Assembly (NCBI RefSeq): GCF_958298935.1
Contig: NC_084929.1
Location: 32,553,501-32,617,500, forward strand
Direction of reading: 5' to 3'
Source of the DNA: Phragmites australis
Taxonomy: Eukaryota > Streptophyta > Magnoliopsida > Poales > Poaceae
DNA: 64,000 bases
Notes under the pieces: model-generated
Seen by the model: the letters and a program-made list of their open reading frames with translations, nothing else
Told to the model about the DNA's origin: nothing
The model's database searches: none
Program-made: the position numbers and the translations under genes
Part shown: in pieces, positions 1-10,690 of the stretch
How positions within the stretch are numbered: position 1 is the stretch's first letter
Layout of the letters: the number at the start of each line of letters is the position of its first letter

Positions 1-525
1 CCTCAAGCACCTATTCAGCGCTCCAATTTTCAAACACCTCTTCCTACTCCACCAGCCACTCCTCAAGTCAAGAATAGCTCAGTTACTCCCACCTCAAGCA
101 AAGCATGTTTCCACTGTGGAGAAGAAGGACACTTTGTGAACATATGTCCTAAGAAGTTCCCAAATCAGGTCAACAGCAACACTCTAAAGCCAACTCAGTT
201 TCAATCCCAAGCACTAATAGAAATCAGACCCCCGCTCAGAACAATCGTGTATAGCAGAACTTCATCCATGGGAAGATCAATCATGTCACCACAGAAGAAG
301 CTCGGGATGCTTATGACGTGGTATAAGGTATGTTCTTCATCAACTCTCAGCCAGCATAAGTTTTGTTTGATTCTGGAGCTTCGCATTCCTTCATAACTAC
401 TCAGTTTGTTGCAAAGCATGGTTTGCCTATGGTTATGATGAAACACCCTATGCATATTAGTTCTCCTGGAGGAGATTTGAAAGCACAATATATGTGTCAT
501 AGGACGAGTCTTAAAATAAAGGGGG
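1..525 (+). pseudogene. gag-pro: gag C-terminus and protease remnant
   Basis: Bases 106-146 encode a CCHC zinc knuckle (C-X2-C-X4-H-X4-C, ending in NICPKK), the nucleic-acid-binding end of a Ty3/gypsy Gag. The reading frame slips at about 265. A second frame then encodes the protease active-site motif LFDSGASHSF at about 360-390, followed by the typical FVAKHGLP. The protease frame runs on to about 525, where it passes directly into integrase sequence without reverse transcriptase or RNase H. The piece is partial at its 5' end because the window starts inside gag, and a stop falls between the knuckle and the protease in the shifted frame. Confidence 0.85.
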
Positions 526-1375
526 TAGAATGGAAATGGAAAGAAATCGGTATGGATTTCATTGTGGGGTTACCCCGTACACAAGGAGGATATGATTCAA
601 TAGGGTTATAGTTGATCGTCTGACTAAAGTTGCCCACTTCATTCCGGTTAAGACCACATATAGTGGAGCCAGATTAGCAGAGTTGTACATGTCGAGAATA
701 GTGTGTTTGCACAGAGTGCTGAAGAAGATTGTCTCAGATATAGGAACTCGTTTTACTTCCAAGTTTTGGCAGAAGCTACATGAGTTTATGGACACGAAGC
801 TGAATTTCAATTCCGTATATCATCCTCAAACAGATGGTCAGACTGAGAGAGTAAATCAGATACTCAAGGATATGTTAAGAGTGTGTGCCTTGAAGTATGG
901 TAAAAGTTGGGATAAGAGTTTGTCATATGCAGAATTTTCGTACAACAATAGTTATCAAGCAAGTCTTCAAATGTCTCCGTTTGAAGCCTTATATGAAAGA
1001 AAGTGTAGAACACCGTTATTTTGGAATGAGACTGGTAAGAGTCAAGTTTTCGGTCCAGAAGTTTTACGAGATGCAAAAAAGTAAGATCAGATAATTTGGG
1101 AGAATCTAAGGATTGCTCAATCAAGACATAAAAGTTATGCGGATAATCAACGTAGGGAATTGGCATTTGAAGTTGGAGATTATGTCTATCTCAAGGTTTC
1201 ACCCATAAGAGGTCTTCGTCGGTTTAAGGTCAAGGGAAAGTTATCACCCAGATTCATTGGACCTTTCAAGATACTGGATAAAAGAGGGAAAGTAGCTTAT
1301 CAGTTGGAGTTACCGCCTCAGCTGTCAGATGTGCACGATGTCTTTCATGTGTCTCCGTTGAAGAAGTGCCTATGA
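526..1375 (+). pseudogene. pol: Ty3/gypsy integrase remnant
   Basis: The core begins with WKEIGMDFIVGLPRT, holding the first catalytic Asp. After a frameshift near 600 it continues as IVDRLTKVAHFIPVK, then VSDIGTRF (second Asp) and HPQTDGQTERVNQ (catalytic Glu). Thirty-five residues lie between the second Asp and the Glu, the expected D-35-E spacing. The segment YNNSYQASLQMSPFEALY is the usual end of the core. An in-frame stop at about 1082 splits off the C-terminal part, which reads through a VGDYVYLKVSP motif to DVFHVSPLKKCL at 1375. Integrase inserts the DNA copy into host chromatin; this one is broken by at least one frameshift and one stop. Confidence 0.9.
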
Positions 1376-1396
1376 GTGCCTGGAGAGTAGTTACCA

Positions 1397-1642
1397 ATGG
1401 AAGAATTGTATGTTCAAGAAGATCTCTCCTATACAAAGTATCCGGTAAGGATTATTGAAAGATCAAAAAGAGTGACCAGAACCAAAGTTATACCAATGTG
1501 CAAGGTGCAATGGAGTCATTACTCAGAGGATGAGGCAACTTGGGAAAGAGAAGAAAATCTGAAGACGGAGTTTTCCCATCTCATTTTTGATCTGTTCGAA
1601 TCTCGAGGGAGAGATTCATTCCAAGACAGGGTAGGTTTGTAA
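1397..1642 (+). pseudogene. chromodomain tail of integrase
   Basis: This frame follows the integrase after a stop and a short gap. It contains KYPVRIIERS, then VQWSHYSEDEATWEREE, which matches the retrotransposon chromodomain pattern (a beta strand ending in VQW, then the conserved EATWE). In chromoviruses this domain steers integration toward heterochromatin. The last codons (VGL and the stop) overlap the first bases of the 3' LTR at 1638, a normal arrangement for this lineage. It would be part of one polyprotein in an active copy. Confidence 0.85.
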
Positions 1643-4547
1643 CACACTAATTTTTCAATTTCTCAATTTCTTAAGATTTTCCTAGAATTAACTAGGGTTT
1701 AAACAAATAGAATAGGATAAAACCTATCTTCTAAAACCAAATCCAAATTTGACTTAGGTTATATTTTGTTTGAATGCACTCATGCTGGAGATAGGCATGT
1801 AGGGTTTTTGTTTGGTTTTGTTTGTTTTAATGTTGATTTAGAAATAGAAAAAAAGTTAGAAAATGGAGTCGAATCAGGAATAGAAATAAAGAAAACCCCT
1901 AACCCAAGCCCAACCCTTTCTCCCTCTCCTTTTCTTCCCTAGCCCGGCCCACACTTCTCTGCTTCGGCCTCAGCCTGAGCCGTCCTACCGCCGCTGCCTC
2001 CCTCCCACTCAGCCCAGCTAGCCCAAGTGCGCCCGCTCAGCCTGGCCGGTCGAGCCGCAGCCCACGCCCCGCACGCCTGCTGCTTCTCTCCGACGAAGAC
2101 GCCCGCACCCAACCCGCCTTCGCCGAGCCGCTGACATGTGGACCCCACATGTCATGCTCGTCTCCTACCACCAGTCGGATTCTGACTTCACTCGAGCCGC
2201 GCCGGCCATCAAATCCCGCTCAGATTCATGCTCAAATCGAAGGGGAAAATCTTCTAGAAGCTTGTCTCATGACCCCCTCTATCTCGTGCCACCTTATCCC
2301 TAAGAGTATAGCGTTTAAATAAGCAAAATCGAGCTTAGATTGTGCTTGCCGCCGCTGAACCCTAATCAAACTCGTCTTGGCCTACCCGAGCCTCCCCTCC
2401 TATATATGCGCACCCCTATGCTCTCCTCGAAGCACCACACATCTTTTCCCCAACTTCCCGATGAGTTCCTAAAGCCGTAGCACCCTCTCCGCAAAGATCC
2501 GCTGCCCGAAGTCGCCACTGCCTATCTCCAAGTTTCTCCGATGCTCCGCCGCCCCCGCCGATGTTGTAGCCGTGTTTCCCGAGCCCCTATACCCCTGTCG
2601 CCGCTCGCCGAAGCCCCACACCTGTCGGATCCCGATTCCGGCGAGAGTCCGACCGCCCGTCGCCGTGTCCAAACTACCGCCGCCCTCTAGTCCACAGTGA
2701 GCCCCATGAGCTGAGTCCACCTCTCCCCTGTCTACTCGCCTATGCACCCGATCCATGAGCTGAGACCGTTGGATCTAGATCCAATGGCCCAGATCAATCC
2801 GCGCATTATTAATTTGTTTTTCTTTTAAAAATAGTCTTTAATCTAGATTACACAATAAACCCTCTGCTGACGCAATAATTCAAGGATTTCAGTAATAAAA
2901 ATAATCCGTTAAACCCTGAAATTCATGTAATTTTGCATAAAAGCCCTCGTTTAGTAAAACCATCATAACTTTTTCGTCGTAGCTCCGTTTTAAGCGATTC
3001 TTGCGCCATTACTTTCGTTTCTCCGAGCTCTATCTTTCTAGATAAGTTTTTTCTTATTGTACTTTTGTTTTGTGCTCTGTTCTTAGTGTGTTATATTTGT
3101 GTGCTTTGTCAGTAATCGTGCGATTAGATGTCAACGCCCCGGATCAATCTGAGGGACATCAAAACCAGGAGCTAGAGGACACTGAGCAGCAGCAAGGAGA
3201 AGGCAAGTGTTCTTGATAATCCTGAACCTATGTTTTTAAATGTTTTGATTTACAAAACTGCATGCAATGTATGTCAACTTGATGGATAGTCACATATGTT
3301 AGGGTTTACCTAGTTCTTCCTTTGCATTCCTTGAAGCCTAAGTGGTAGTTGGTATGAGTCTTTTGGGTAGAATTGCTTAGCCATGCTGAAAAGTGTCATA
3401 TAATTGATTAATGGACATATGCAACTATGGTGATAAACATGACATAGCAACATGGAACTTAGGACTTGGGCAAAGAGATGACTTTGATAATGTTGGTACT
3501 TGTGGATATGTCCCAAGCATAATGATAGGTTTTGGATGTCCTTAACATTTTCTATGGTTCTGGATGTATTTTAACATTTGTATGGGTTCTAGATGTCCTT
3601 TAACATTTGATGGTTATTACCCGGTTGGATAGTCTTTGCCCAAGTATGAACAAATGAAACATGTGTAACCTGATTAAGGACTGGTTCATGGAGCGACAAC
3701 CCAAGAAATATCGTACCAAACACGAGACTGATATGGGTAAGACTTAGCATATCGATTAGACATTTGGCTGGCATTCATTGGAGTATCAGGACCTAATTGA
3801 TGGATCATGCTTCGTAGTGATTCTCCTGACGACACACCACTAGCGTGTGTTAAGTGTCTTGCAAACAAGGCAATAAGGATATCACGACTCGTGGCTAAAA
3901 GTTGGATAACCTCTGCAGAGTGTAAAACTGTTATAATAGTCGTGCCCATGGTTATGGGAAACTTGGATCCTCACATGATTAGTTGGTTATGGGTATTGTT
4001 TTGGTGATGGTTAGCTGGTTATGGTTTGCAAGGTGGTTGTTCTCGGATAATAATGGTTTGGGTCATACAGGTATAATCACTTAATAACTGTTTAATGCTT
4101 TTCAATTACATTACTATTTTATTTACTCGCATTTATGAAAATATACCATGTGTCAGCCTATTCTTGTTGCAAGCTTACATATCATTATTTTTCTCACACT
4201 TGTTAAGTACTCTATGTACTCACCCTTGCTATCTCCCACAATTCATATGCTGCTCAGTGGAGGACTTTCAAGACTTTCAAGACAACAACCTGATGTTCTA
4301 GGAGCGCATTCCCCAGTCGGTGTCTGTGGAGTTGCTGTGGTCGCCGATGCTTTTGTTCTGCTGCCGTCGTTTAATTGCTATAGTTTGGTTATTAGAGTTG
4401 TTTAGGTGAAGTCTTTCTGTAAGAGTTAAACAGTTGTAAGTTAAAGTATTGCTTTTGTTACTTCACCTATGATGTCCTTATGTGTGTTAAATTTCTTGGG
4501 CACACATATGCCACACTTGTTTTTGTCCATTAAAACCGGGTGTGACA
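1638..4547 (+). repeat. 3' LTR of the chromovirus
   Basis: It starts TGTAACAC at 1638 and ends GGGTGTGACA at 4547 (TG...CA), 2,910 bp. It aligns by eye along its length with the solo LTR at 5434-8288: both share the opening block with TAGGGTTTAAA and AATAGAATAGG, the mid-LTR GAAGTTC-like splice region near 3200, and the closing region with AAAACC(A/G)GGTGTGACA. The interval 1900-2760 is GC-rich with no sustained reading frame. The purine-rich stretch just upstream (about 1625-1637) is a degraded polypurine tract. Confidence 0.88.
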
Positions 4548-4550
4548 CTC

Positions 4551-5052
4551 TTCAGGACATAGAAGTACCGAAAAAGGTCAAGGGATGGACGAAAGCCAAG
4601 AAAGGCCTCGCATAGGTGCACAAAGATGCTCAGCATGATTTGGGATTTAGGTGGATGAACTCCAGCTCATAGAAGGCCAGCACCTTGAGGAAGAATTTGG
4701 ATGGAGGGAAGCTGAATCCGCAGTGGAAGAAGTAAAGGAAGACCACCGAGCGGTGGGTGTACGGGTTCAAGATCATCTGCCCCTCCGCTGGTGTGTAGGG
4801 GATCAGAACCCGGGGAGGAATCAATTCCTTGATCTCGGCTTTCTCCAATGCCTCCTCCGTGATCTCGGATTCCTGCCATTCTAGGATAGCACTCGCCATC
4901 TTGTCGGTAGAGAATCTCTCTTTCTTGATCTTCTTTTTGCCCATGGCGGTGGAGAGATTGAGGAAAGAGGGTTTTTTGGGGTTTCTTGGAGCAGGAGCAC
5001 AAGGAGAGCGAAAGGTGTGATCGAAGAATGCACATTGAAGCGGGTCTTCCAT
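4551..5052 (-). pseudogene. antisense ORF remnant of Tat element (PF04195-like)
   Basis: Reading leftward from 5052, the frame gives a basic start (MGKKKIKKE), then LIPPRVLIPYTPAEGQ, then a hydrophobic stretch with FFHCGFSFPPSKFFLKVL and YELEFIHLNP. After a one-base frameshift near 4640 it continues as IMLSIFVHLCEAFLGF and SLDLFRYFYVLK up to the chromovirus insertion at 4547. This order matches the Pfam family called putative gypsy type transposon (PF04195). The product's function is unknown. The C-terminal part lies beyond the inserted chromovirus, outside the window. The likely start is Met at about 4943, though an upstream Met at 5052 is in frame. Confidence 0.75.
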
Positions 5053-5433
5053 TGCTTTTATGCAGAGCAGGGGCTCCTAGAAATGGCAGTTTGACTAACG
5101 ACGTGACATGACTCGATTCCACTATCTCCCTCTTTATCGTCATGTCACAATTATTGTCACACGCATGGGGGCATTTGGCGCCATACCCCGAGCAGTTCGC
5201 CTCCTCGCACTGCTACTGTAATCATGGCACTATGGCATGAGAAGATTCTCACCACTACTCGAAATCTCCACTGCGACATTTCAATTTTCAAAATTCACTA
5301 GTAACAAACTTTTCTTCCAACGGGTAAAGCTAACAGAAAACCTACTCGAATGAAACACCTTTTCAAGGACTCACTTGGAAACTCGGAGGCGTTCGGAATC
5401 CCAAGTAGAAGATCAGAAAACCCAGTTAGAAGC

Positions 5434-8288
5434 TATAACACCCTAGTTTTTTATTTCTTAATTTCCTAAAATTTACCTAGAATGTAATTAGGGTTTAAAT
5501 AAATAGAATAGGTTAAAACCTATTTTCTAAAATAAATTTAATTTGGCCATAGGTTATATCTTGGTTGAAATGCCTTCATGCTGGAATAGGCATTAGGGTT
5601 CCATTGTGTGAAAAATAAATTTTTAAAAGCATCGAGGCGTGCTGTTTGAAATCTTGGAAAAGTTTGAAAAGGTTTTATAAAAGAAAATCTCTTTTCTTTC
5701 CTGGGCCGGATTTTCTTTTCTTTTCTCTTCTTTTCTTCCTTTTCCTTGAGGCCCACTTCTTTTTCCCTCCCGGGCTGAGCCCATCTGCCATCCTCTTCTC
5801 ACCTTGCCTCCTGCCTAGGCCAGCCGAAGGCTAGGCCCAGCTGCCGCTCTTCCTGCCAACCTCTGTTTGCACTCGGCGAGAAGCTGCATCCTTCTCCCTA
5901 TGACGTGTGGGCCCCGTGCCGTCTTCCTCCTCCGACCTGAGTCGCGTCGCCCGACTAAAAATCGAATGCTGCCATTGTCCGCACCCGAATTCCAACGAAC
6001 CCCACCAAATCCGACTCCCACGCGTGATGCCCCGCCAATATAAGTCAGCCCCCTCCCCTCTTCGATCTGTTTTTCGCCCCAGTTTGAGCCACCTCTAGTT
6101 TCCACCGCTGCCACCATAGCCGCCTCGGCCGAGCTTGCCACCAGCAAATTTTGCCGCCCTTTGTCCTGTTCGAGCCACACGTGGGCTTCGCTTCCGTCCG
6201 CTAAGCGCGTTGGTGCACTCGCCGTCGCTCCCCGACCGCTGAAGCACTATCACCGTCAGAGACCAGACAGCCATGTGGCTGCATAAGCACATAATGACAT
6301 GTGGCTGCATAAGCCCAGTCAGCACTTGTGCCACCTCAGCCTGCCACATCAACAGCCATCTCAGCCTTTGAGCCAAAGTGTTAAGTCGAGTCACCAGCCA
6401 CGTCAGCAAAGCCTTTACCCGGTCAATTCTAATTGTTTTTAATTCGACAAAATTGATGATTTTGCACTTTAGCACCTGAACTATTTTGTAATTACCCAAA
6501 AGCCCTTGTCTTTTTACATATTAGACCCTAAACTTTCTCATATTTGCAAATAGGTCCCTCTATTTTTACAAAAGGGCCCCTGCCCTTCCTATTTAATTCA
6601 AACAAGTCCTTTTCTTTTTAAGACTTAACCTTAAACTTGTTTTTAGCGTACCTTTCTCGTTTTAGCTCCGATTTAGATGATTTTTATGCTCTCGTGTTCG
6701 TAGCGACGTGTACTATCTTTTAGTACCTTTTTCATAGATGTTAGATATTGTTTGGTGTACTATTCTTAGTTAGTTTTATTATGTGTTTTTTTTGTGTGTT
6801 TTGAGAGCAGACGAGCAGCAGTTCGAGAATCTCCAGGACTAAGTCTTTGAAGATTCTGAGTAGCAAGTTGGAAGAGTCAAGTGTCCTTGAACATCCTGAT
6901 CCTAGTTTTCAAATGTGTTCTTTATTTCAAACATGCATGCTATTAATTCTGAATCCTATTTACTTATAGTACCTGATTCCATATATTCCTTGTCGCCTAG
7001 TTGTAAGGATTGGTTATGTTGGGTAGCTTATGCTTAGCTTTGCACAAGGGTATGGATGGGTAGTCAGTTAAACATGACTAATAAACTATGCAACTATAAG
7101 TTGGGAAATTTTGGTAATAGTATAGCAACATGGAACCTTAAGTCTTGAGCAAAGAGGTGCTAGTGATGGTGGTTACAGTTATGTTGTTGGTTTGGCAATT
7201 GCTCAAGTGACTTAGGTAAGGGCCAGTTCGTGGAGCGACAACCCAAGAAGTATCGTACCAACCATGAGACCTGGTATGTGACAGACTTGGCCTATTAATT
7301 AGTGGATTCCAGTATTGTGCGTGCTAAACTGTAAGAGTGGACGTGTGGGGACAACTAAGGCTAGAATCATTTGGTTAGTGGTATGGGATGTGTAGCAGAA
7401 GGGAAGAGTGAAATCTTGCTGGAGCTACAAGGTGCAAAAAGCGGCTTCTGGGTGGCGTGAAAACCACTTTGACGACAGTGAAACCTAGCGAGCGTGCACA
7501 TACTGGATGAAACTTTGTAACGGCCTTGTTGTAACTTTCCGGACGACACACCACTAGCGTGTATTAAGTGTTTCGCGGACACGACAACAAGGAAATCATG
7601 AGTTGTGGGGAAAACTGGACAACCTCTGCAGAGTGTACAATCTGATATATCAGTCGTGCTCATGGTCATGAGAGACTTGGATCCTCACATGATTAGTTGG
7701 ATTAGATTAATTGGTTGGTTACCTGTGGAGGGTATCAAGTCGGATGGTTTCGGAACCTGAAGTGGTTTTTAGGTAGTTGGGAAAACATGTGGAGATGTTT
7801 CTAGGTGTTGGAAGTCTAGTGATGAATCACATAATTAAATATGATGCTTTTATAACTCTATGATAGCATAGTTGGTATTTATGCAAAATTTAACATGTTA
7901 CAGTCTATTCCTTTATTTAAGCTTGCATGTCATTTACTTTCCACACTTGCGGAGTATGACATATACTCACACTTGCTATTTTCATCCAAATGTACATCAA
8001 ACGCTGCTTAGATAATGAAGGAGAAATAGACTACTACATCGATGAAGATGAAGAATGCTAGGCTGGTGGACACCCGGTCAATTGCCTGTGGAAGATGGGA
8101 GTTTTGCTGTGTTTTGCTAGTGAGTTTTAGTTAAAGACTTTGATGTCTTTCTATCTTGTTTAAGTTAAACATTGTAATAATGACACTGTGTGTGATACAC
8201 TGATAAAGTCGCTGCATGTATGAAACTTGATCCTGACATACATGTGGTTTACATTTGGTTTTATCCCTTTATAAAACCAGGTGTGACA
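5434..8288 (+). mobile_element. solo LTR of chromovirus, TSD GAAGC
   Basis: This 2,855-bp LTR starts TATAACACCC (the usual TGTAACACCC with one G-to-A change) and ends AGGTGTGACA at 8288. The five bases before it (5429-5433, GAAGC) and after it (8289-8293, GAAGC) are identical, the mark of an insertion that later lost its interior by LTR-LTR recombination. It is the same family as the LTR at 1638-4547. It lies inside the Tat-like element, between the antisense ORF and the polypurine tract. No sustained reading frame is seen; a CT-rich block occurs near 5680-5830 and a GC-rich block at 5780-6260. Confidence 0.93.
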
Positions 8289-8401
8289 GAAGCTTCCCCC
8301 TAATCGGAGACCCGAGTCCTACTTAATAACATTGTTGGACAAAAAGCTTATCCTTACTGGTCATATACTTGATCTGTCGAAACCTTATTTCACATACTGA
8401 T

Positions 8402-8409
8402 AGGGGGTT
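8402..8409 (+). other. polypurine tract of Tat-like element
   Basis: The purine run AGGGGG followed by two T bases directly abuts the LTR start TGACGATG at 8410. In LTR retrotransposons this site primes plus-strand DNA synthesis, so its position fixes the element as plus-oriented and the LTR as its 3' copy. Confidence 0.65.
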
Positions 8410-8898
8410 TGACGATGAATAATAGATAATTACCATATTCAAGAACCCTAGGGTTTCCCGTAATTCCCGGAGCATATCTTTATCTCTGGGAAAGAGATCC
8501 CTGAAAGAAAAAAAAACTACCTATAGGCGCCCAAGACGACCTGTAGCCAGGAAGGCTTATCTTCATGAATAGGAAGGATAAGTCCATGGGGCGTACAATA
8601 CCCCCATATATATATGGAGCCAAGAGGCCCTACGGAGGACAAGTCGAACCAGAGCAACACAAGCCAATAAAAGCCAAGGAGGAAGTCACGAACTAGATTT
8701 AGATCCATCTAGGCTAGCTACACCTGCTTTTAACAAGCTCAGATCAATACAAGACAAACATGATGTAGGGTTATTATCCTCAGGGAGGCTCAAACCTATG
8801 TTAAAACCCCTGTGTGTTCCCCTTATGATTCGTCTACTCGAAGCACTCCCTAATTCTTCAATAAGTTTGTTAGATCGGTCGTTCACTAATTGTCGACA
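8410..8898 (+). repeat. 3' LTR of the Tat-like element
   Basis: This 489-bp LTR starts TGACGATGAA and ends TTGTCGACA. Several blocks match the reverse complement of 43359-43859, for example GAGCATATCTTTATCTCTGG, AGAGGCCCTRCGGAGGACAA and CATCAATACAAGACAAACAT-like stretches. The blocks keep their order and spacing, which defines both as one family. A TATA-like ATATATATATGG lies near 8604. Confidence 0.82.
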
Positions 8899-8903
8899 AT
8901 AGT

Positions 8904-9573
8904 TATTGGAAATATAACCATTACAAATGTAGCCATTATAAATATATGGTTAGTTACATGATATTACTAAAATATAGAAGAGTGGAATATAGTTGGTAAA
9001 ATATGGATAGTCTGCTGAAGTGCTTAGTGATATGAAATGGGAATCTTTCTGAAGGACACTCCAAATGAAGATATAAATGATGTAATTTGGCAACTTTTTT
9101 GGAGATGCTCTAAGGCCAACTATATATAGCTGGTCACCTAAGCCAGCTAACCAACCAAATCCTAACAACTAGCTAACAAACAAAATCTGAAACAAACCAA
9201 CAACTTAGCTGAATTGGACTCTATATGAACATCGAATTGGACTCTATCTGAACCTAAACGGATTCATGCCCATAACAATACTATTCAGCAAAGAAAAACA
9301 GGTGATGTGAGCTGATGCCAATGACCGACCAGCGACCAGATTGGGATTGGGTCGGCCAAGGCACCTTCCTAGTGTCGATGCGAAATTTGATGGCATCCCC
9401 CGGGTTTCTACTGCAGTCAAATGCCATTTGACTGCTAAGACCGTATCTTCACTGCACATCAACTATTGGTGTTGGACCACACAGTGGGCTTACCAACGGG
9501 AAATGCACCTCCACATGCACTTGTGGACGCATGACATATTTTGATCCTCTTCTTCCCCACTTGGATTGCAACA
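8904..9573 (+). repeat. 5' LTR of gypsy element
   Basis: The probable start is TATTGGAAATATAA (TGTTGGA with a G-to-A change) at 8904; the end is GCAACA at 9573, just before the primer-binding site. A TATA box, CTATATATAGC, lies at 9119-9129 and fits transcription of the element. The left boundary is inferred, since no second LTR copy is in the window to align it with. Confidence 0.65.
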
Positions 9574-9574
9574 A

Positions 9575-9586
9575 CGGTATCAGAGC
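9575..9586 (+). other. primer-binding site (initiator tRNA-Met type)
   Basis: CGGTATCAGAGC differs from the canonical plant PBS TGGTATCAGAGC by one base. This motif pairs with the 3' end of initiator tRNA-Met and primes minus-strand synthesis. Its position two bases past the LTR end supports the LTR call. Confidence 0.8.
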
Positions 9587-10088
9587 CCGTAATCCTAGAG
9601 CTATCGGAGTATCGGAAGAAACTGCAGTATCAAACGCGGGAGCAGAAGAAGGCGATGGAGATGGATAAGAAACTCGTTGAGATCACCAAAGCGATGCCGG
9701 TCTGCAGGACTTGAACATGATGATCCTGGAGACAGTGATGGATAGGGTGGTGTTGAAGCTGAAGATCGACTTGGTGGTGGGTGGGTTCAAGGAGGAGCTC
9801 GGGGAGTTGCGTCAACAGGTGGAGCTACTAGCAAAGAACCTCGTGCTGTCGGTGAAATTGGCCGATTTGCCTCTGCTGATTGCCAAGCCACTGATGATGA
9901 GTACACCTCTGACTCCGACAATGTCAAGGTGGAGAAAGGATGTAGATCGAGCTAATTGGAAGACCGATCCATCATCCGGGTCGGACAGCCACTATGACGA
10001 CCACTAGAACCGGGGGAAGGTGATTGGGGGTATCATTCCCCAATTCCGCCTCCGGACAAGGGTATGTGTTCATCCCCCTAACCCATGA

Positions 10089-10682
10089 GTGCTATCAAGT
10101 ACACGAGTGAGAGAATTCGTAGCGTGCGTGGAGTTTCAATCATATTGTGTGCTGCCGCCACGGATGGATTTCCTGGCTTTCGATGGGGAAAATCCCCGGG
10201 CATGGCAACTAAAGAGTGAAGCCTATTTTAGGGCGTTTGGGGTGCAGGAAGAGGTGTGGGTGAGCGTCGCCACTATGCATTTCATAGGTAGTGCTTCCTT
10301 GTGGTTGCAAGCCAATCCAAGTGCGTCATATGTGTCATGGGATGAATTTGTGCAGTTGATCTGTGAGAAGCTTGGGAGAGGGGAGTTCCAACACTTAGTG
10401 TGTCAGTTCACACTTCTCAGGCAAACGGGAAGTGTAGTTCACTATGCTAAGTGGGTTAGCCAACTCATGCATAATTTGATGGCACATCATACATCCTGGG
10501 ATCCTCAATTCTTCGTTACACAGTTCATAGATGGTCTTAAGGATGAGATTCGTGCACCTGTGATTTTGCATCGTCCCATCAACTTGGAAACATATCTCGA
10601 AGATTTTCAGTCTATGCAAAAGAAAATGGACAGCGATGACGCAAGAGAAATAGCATCTGTGACAAAATTAAATCAACTTTAA
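10089..10682 (+). pseudogene. gag: gypsy Gag (Retrotrans_gag-type domain)
   Basis: A 197-codon open frame whose readable domain starts at about residue 26 with PPRMDFLAFDGENPRAW. It continues with a helical region containing GSASLWLQ, WDEFVQLICEKLGRGEFQ, LLRQTGSVVHYAKWVSQL and DGLKDEIRAPVILHRP. This order and wording match the capsid-like domain of grass gypsy Gag proteins. Gag forms the particle in which reverse transcription happens. The CCHC knuckle is missing because the frame stops at 10682, before that region, and the N-terminus upstream (about 9711-10007, with a heptad-like stretch) is in another frame. It is therefore a truncated relic. Confidence 0.85.
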
Positions 10683-10690
10683 GTAGACAT

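Larger units (their letters stand above)
1..4547 (+). mobile_element. Ty3/gypsy chromovirus, 3' portion
   Basis: The left end lies outside the window. In order one sees a gag zinc knuckle, an aspartic protease start, an integrase core and C-terminal region, a chromodomain, and a 2.9-kb LTR. A chromodomain after integrase together with a TGTAACA...TGTGACA LTR of about 2.9 kb points to a Tekay/Del-type chromovirus of grasses. Frameshifts and stops occur throughout, and reverse transcriptase and RNase H are absent between protease and integrase, so this copy cannot move by itself. The five bases after the LTR are CTCTT, the expected target duplication; its partner is off the window. The element interrupts the minus-strand antisense ORF of a Tat-like element that resumes at 4551. 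Confidence 0.9.
4548..8903 (+). mobile_element. Tat-like Ty3/gypsy element, 3' region, split by two insertions
   Basis: The pieces are 4548-5433 and 8289-8898, separated by the solo LTR 5434-8288. The left end was interrupted by the chromovirus. The right piece ends with a polypurine tract (AGGGGG at 8402-8407) directly before an LTR that starts TGACGATGAA at 8410, so the element reads left to right. The minus-strand coding region at 4551-5052 therefore lies antisense between pol and the 3' LTR, the position of the extra antisense ORF described for grass Tat elements such as Grande/RIRE2. A second LTR of the same family is at 43359-43859. Confidence 0.75.
8904..10690 (+). mobile_element. Ty3/gypsy element, 5' portion (LTR, PBS, gag)
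   Basis: The order is an LTR, a primer-binding site, a degraded leader/gag N-terminus (about 9650-10010) and a readable gag domain. Nothing recognisable as protease, reverse transcriptase or integrase follows. The sequence after about 10,690 has stops in all frames and no LTR is found downstream, so the 3' part is deleted. The element abuts the right end of the Tat LTR. Confidence 0.8.

Noticed and set aside
5300..5433. A CRISPR-like or phage-like system anywhere in the window
   Set aside because: No regularly spaced repeats with unique spacers and no bacterial gene organisation; the DNA is plant nuclear repeat sequence.
8640..8690. miR169-like word AGCCAAGGAGGAAGTCAC
   Set aside because: It differs from the microRNA at several positions and sits in a Tat LTR without a pairing arm.
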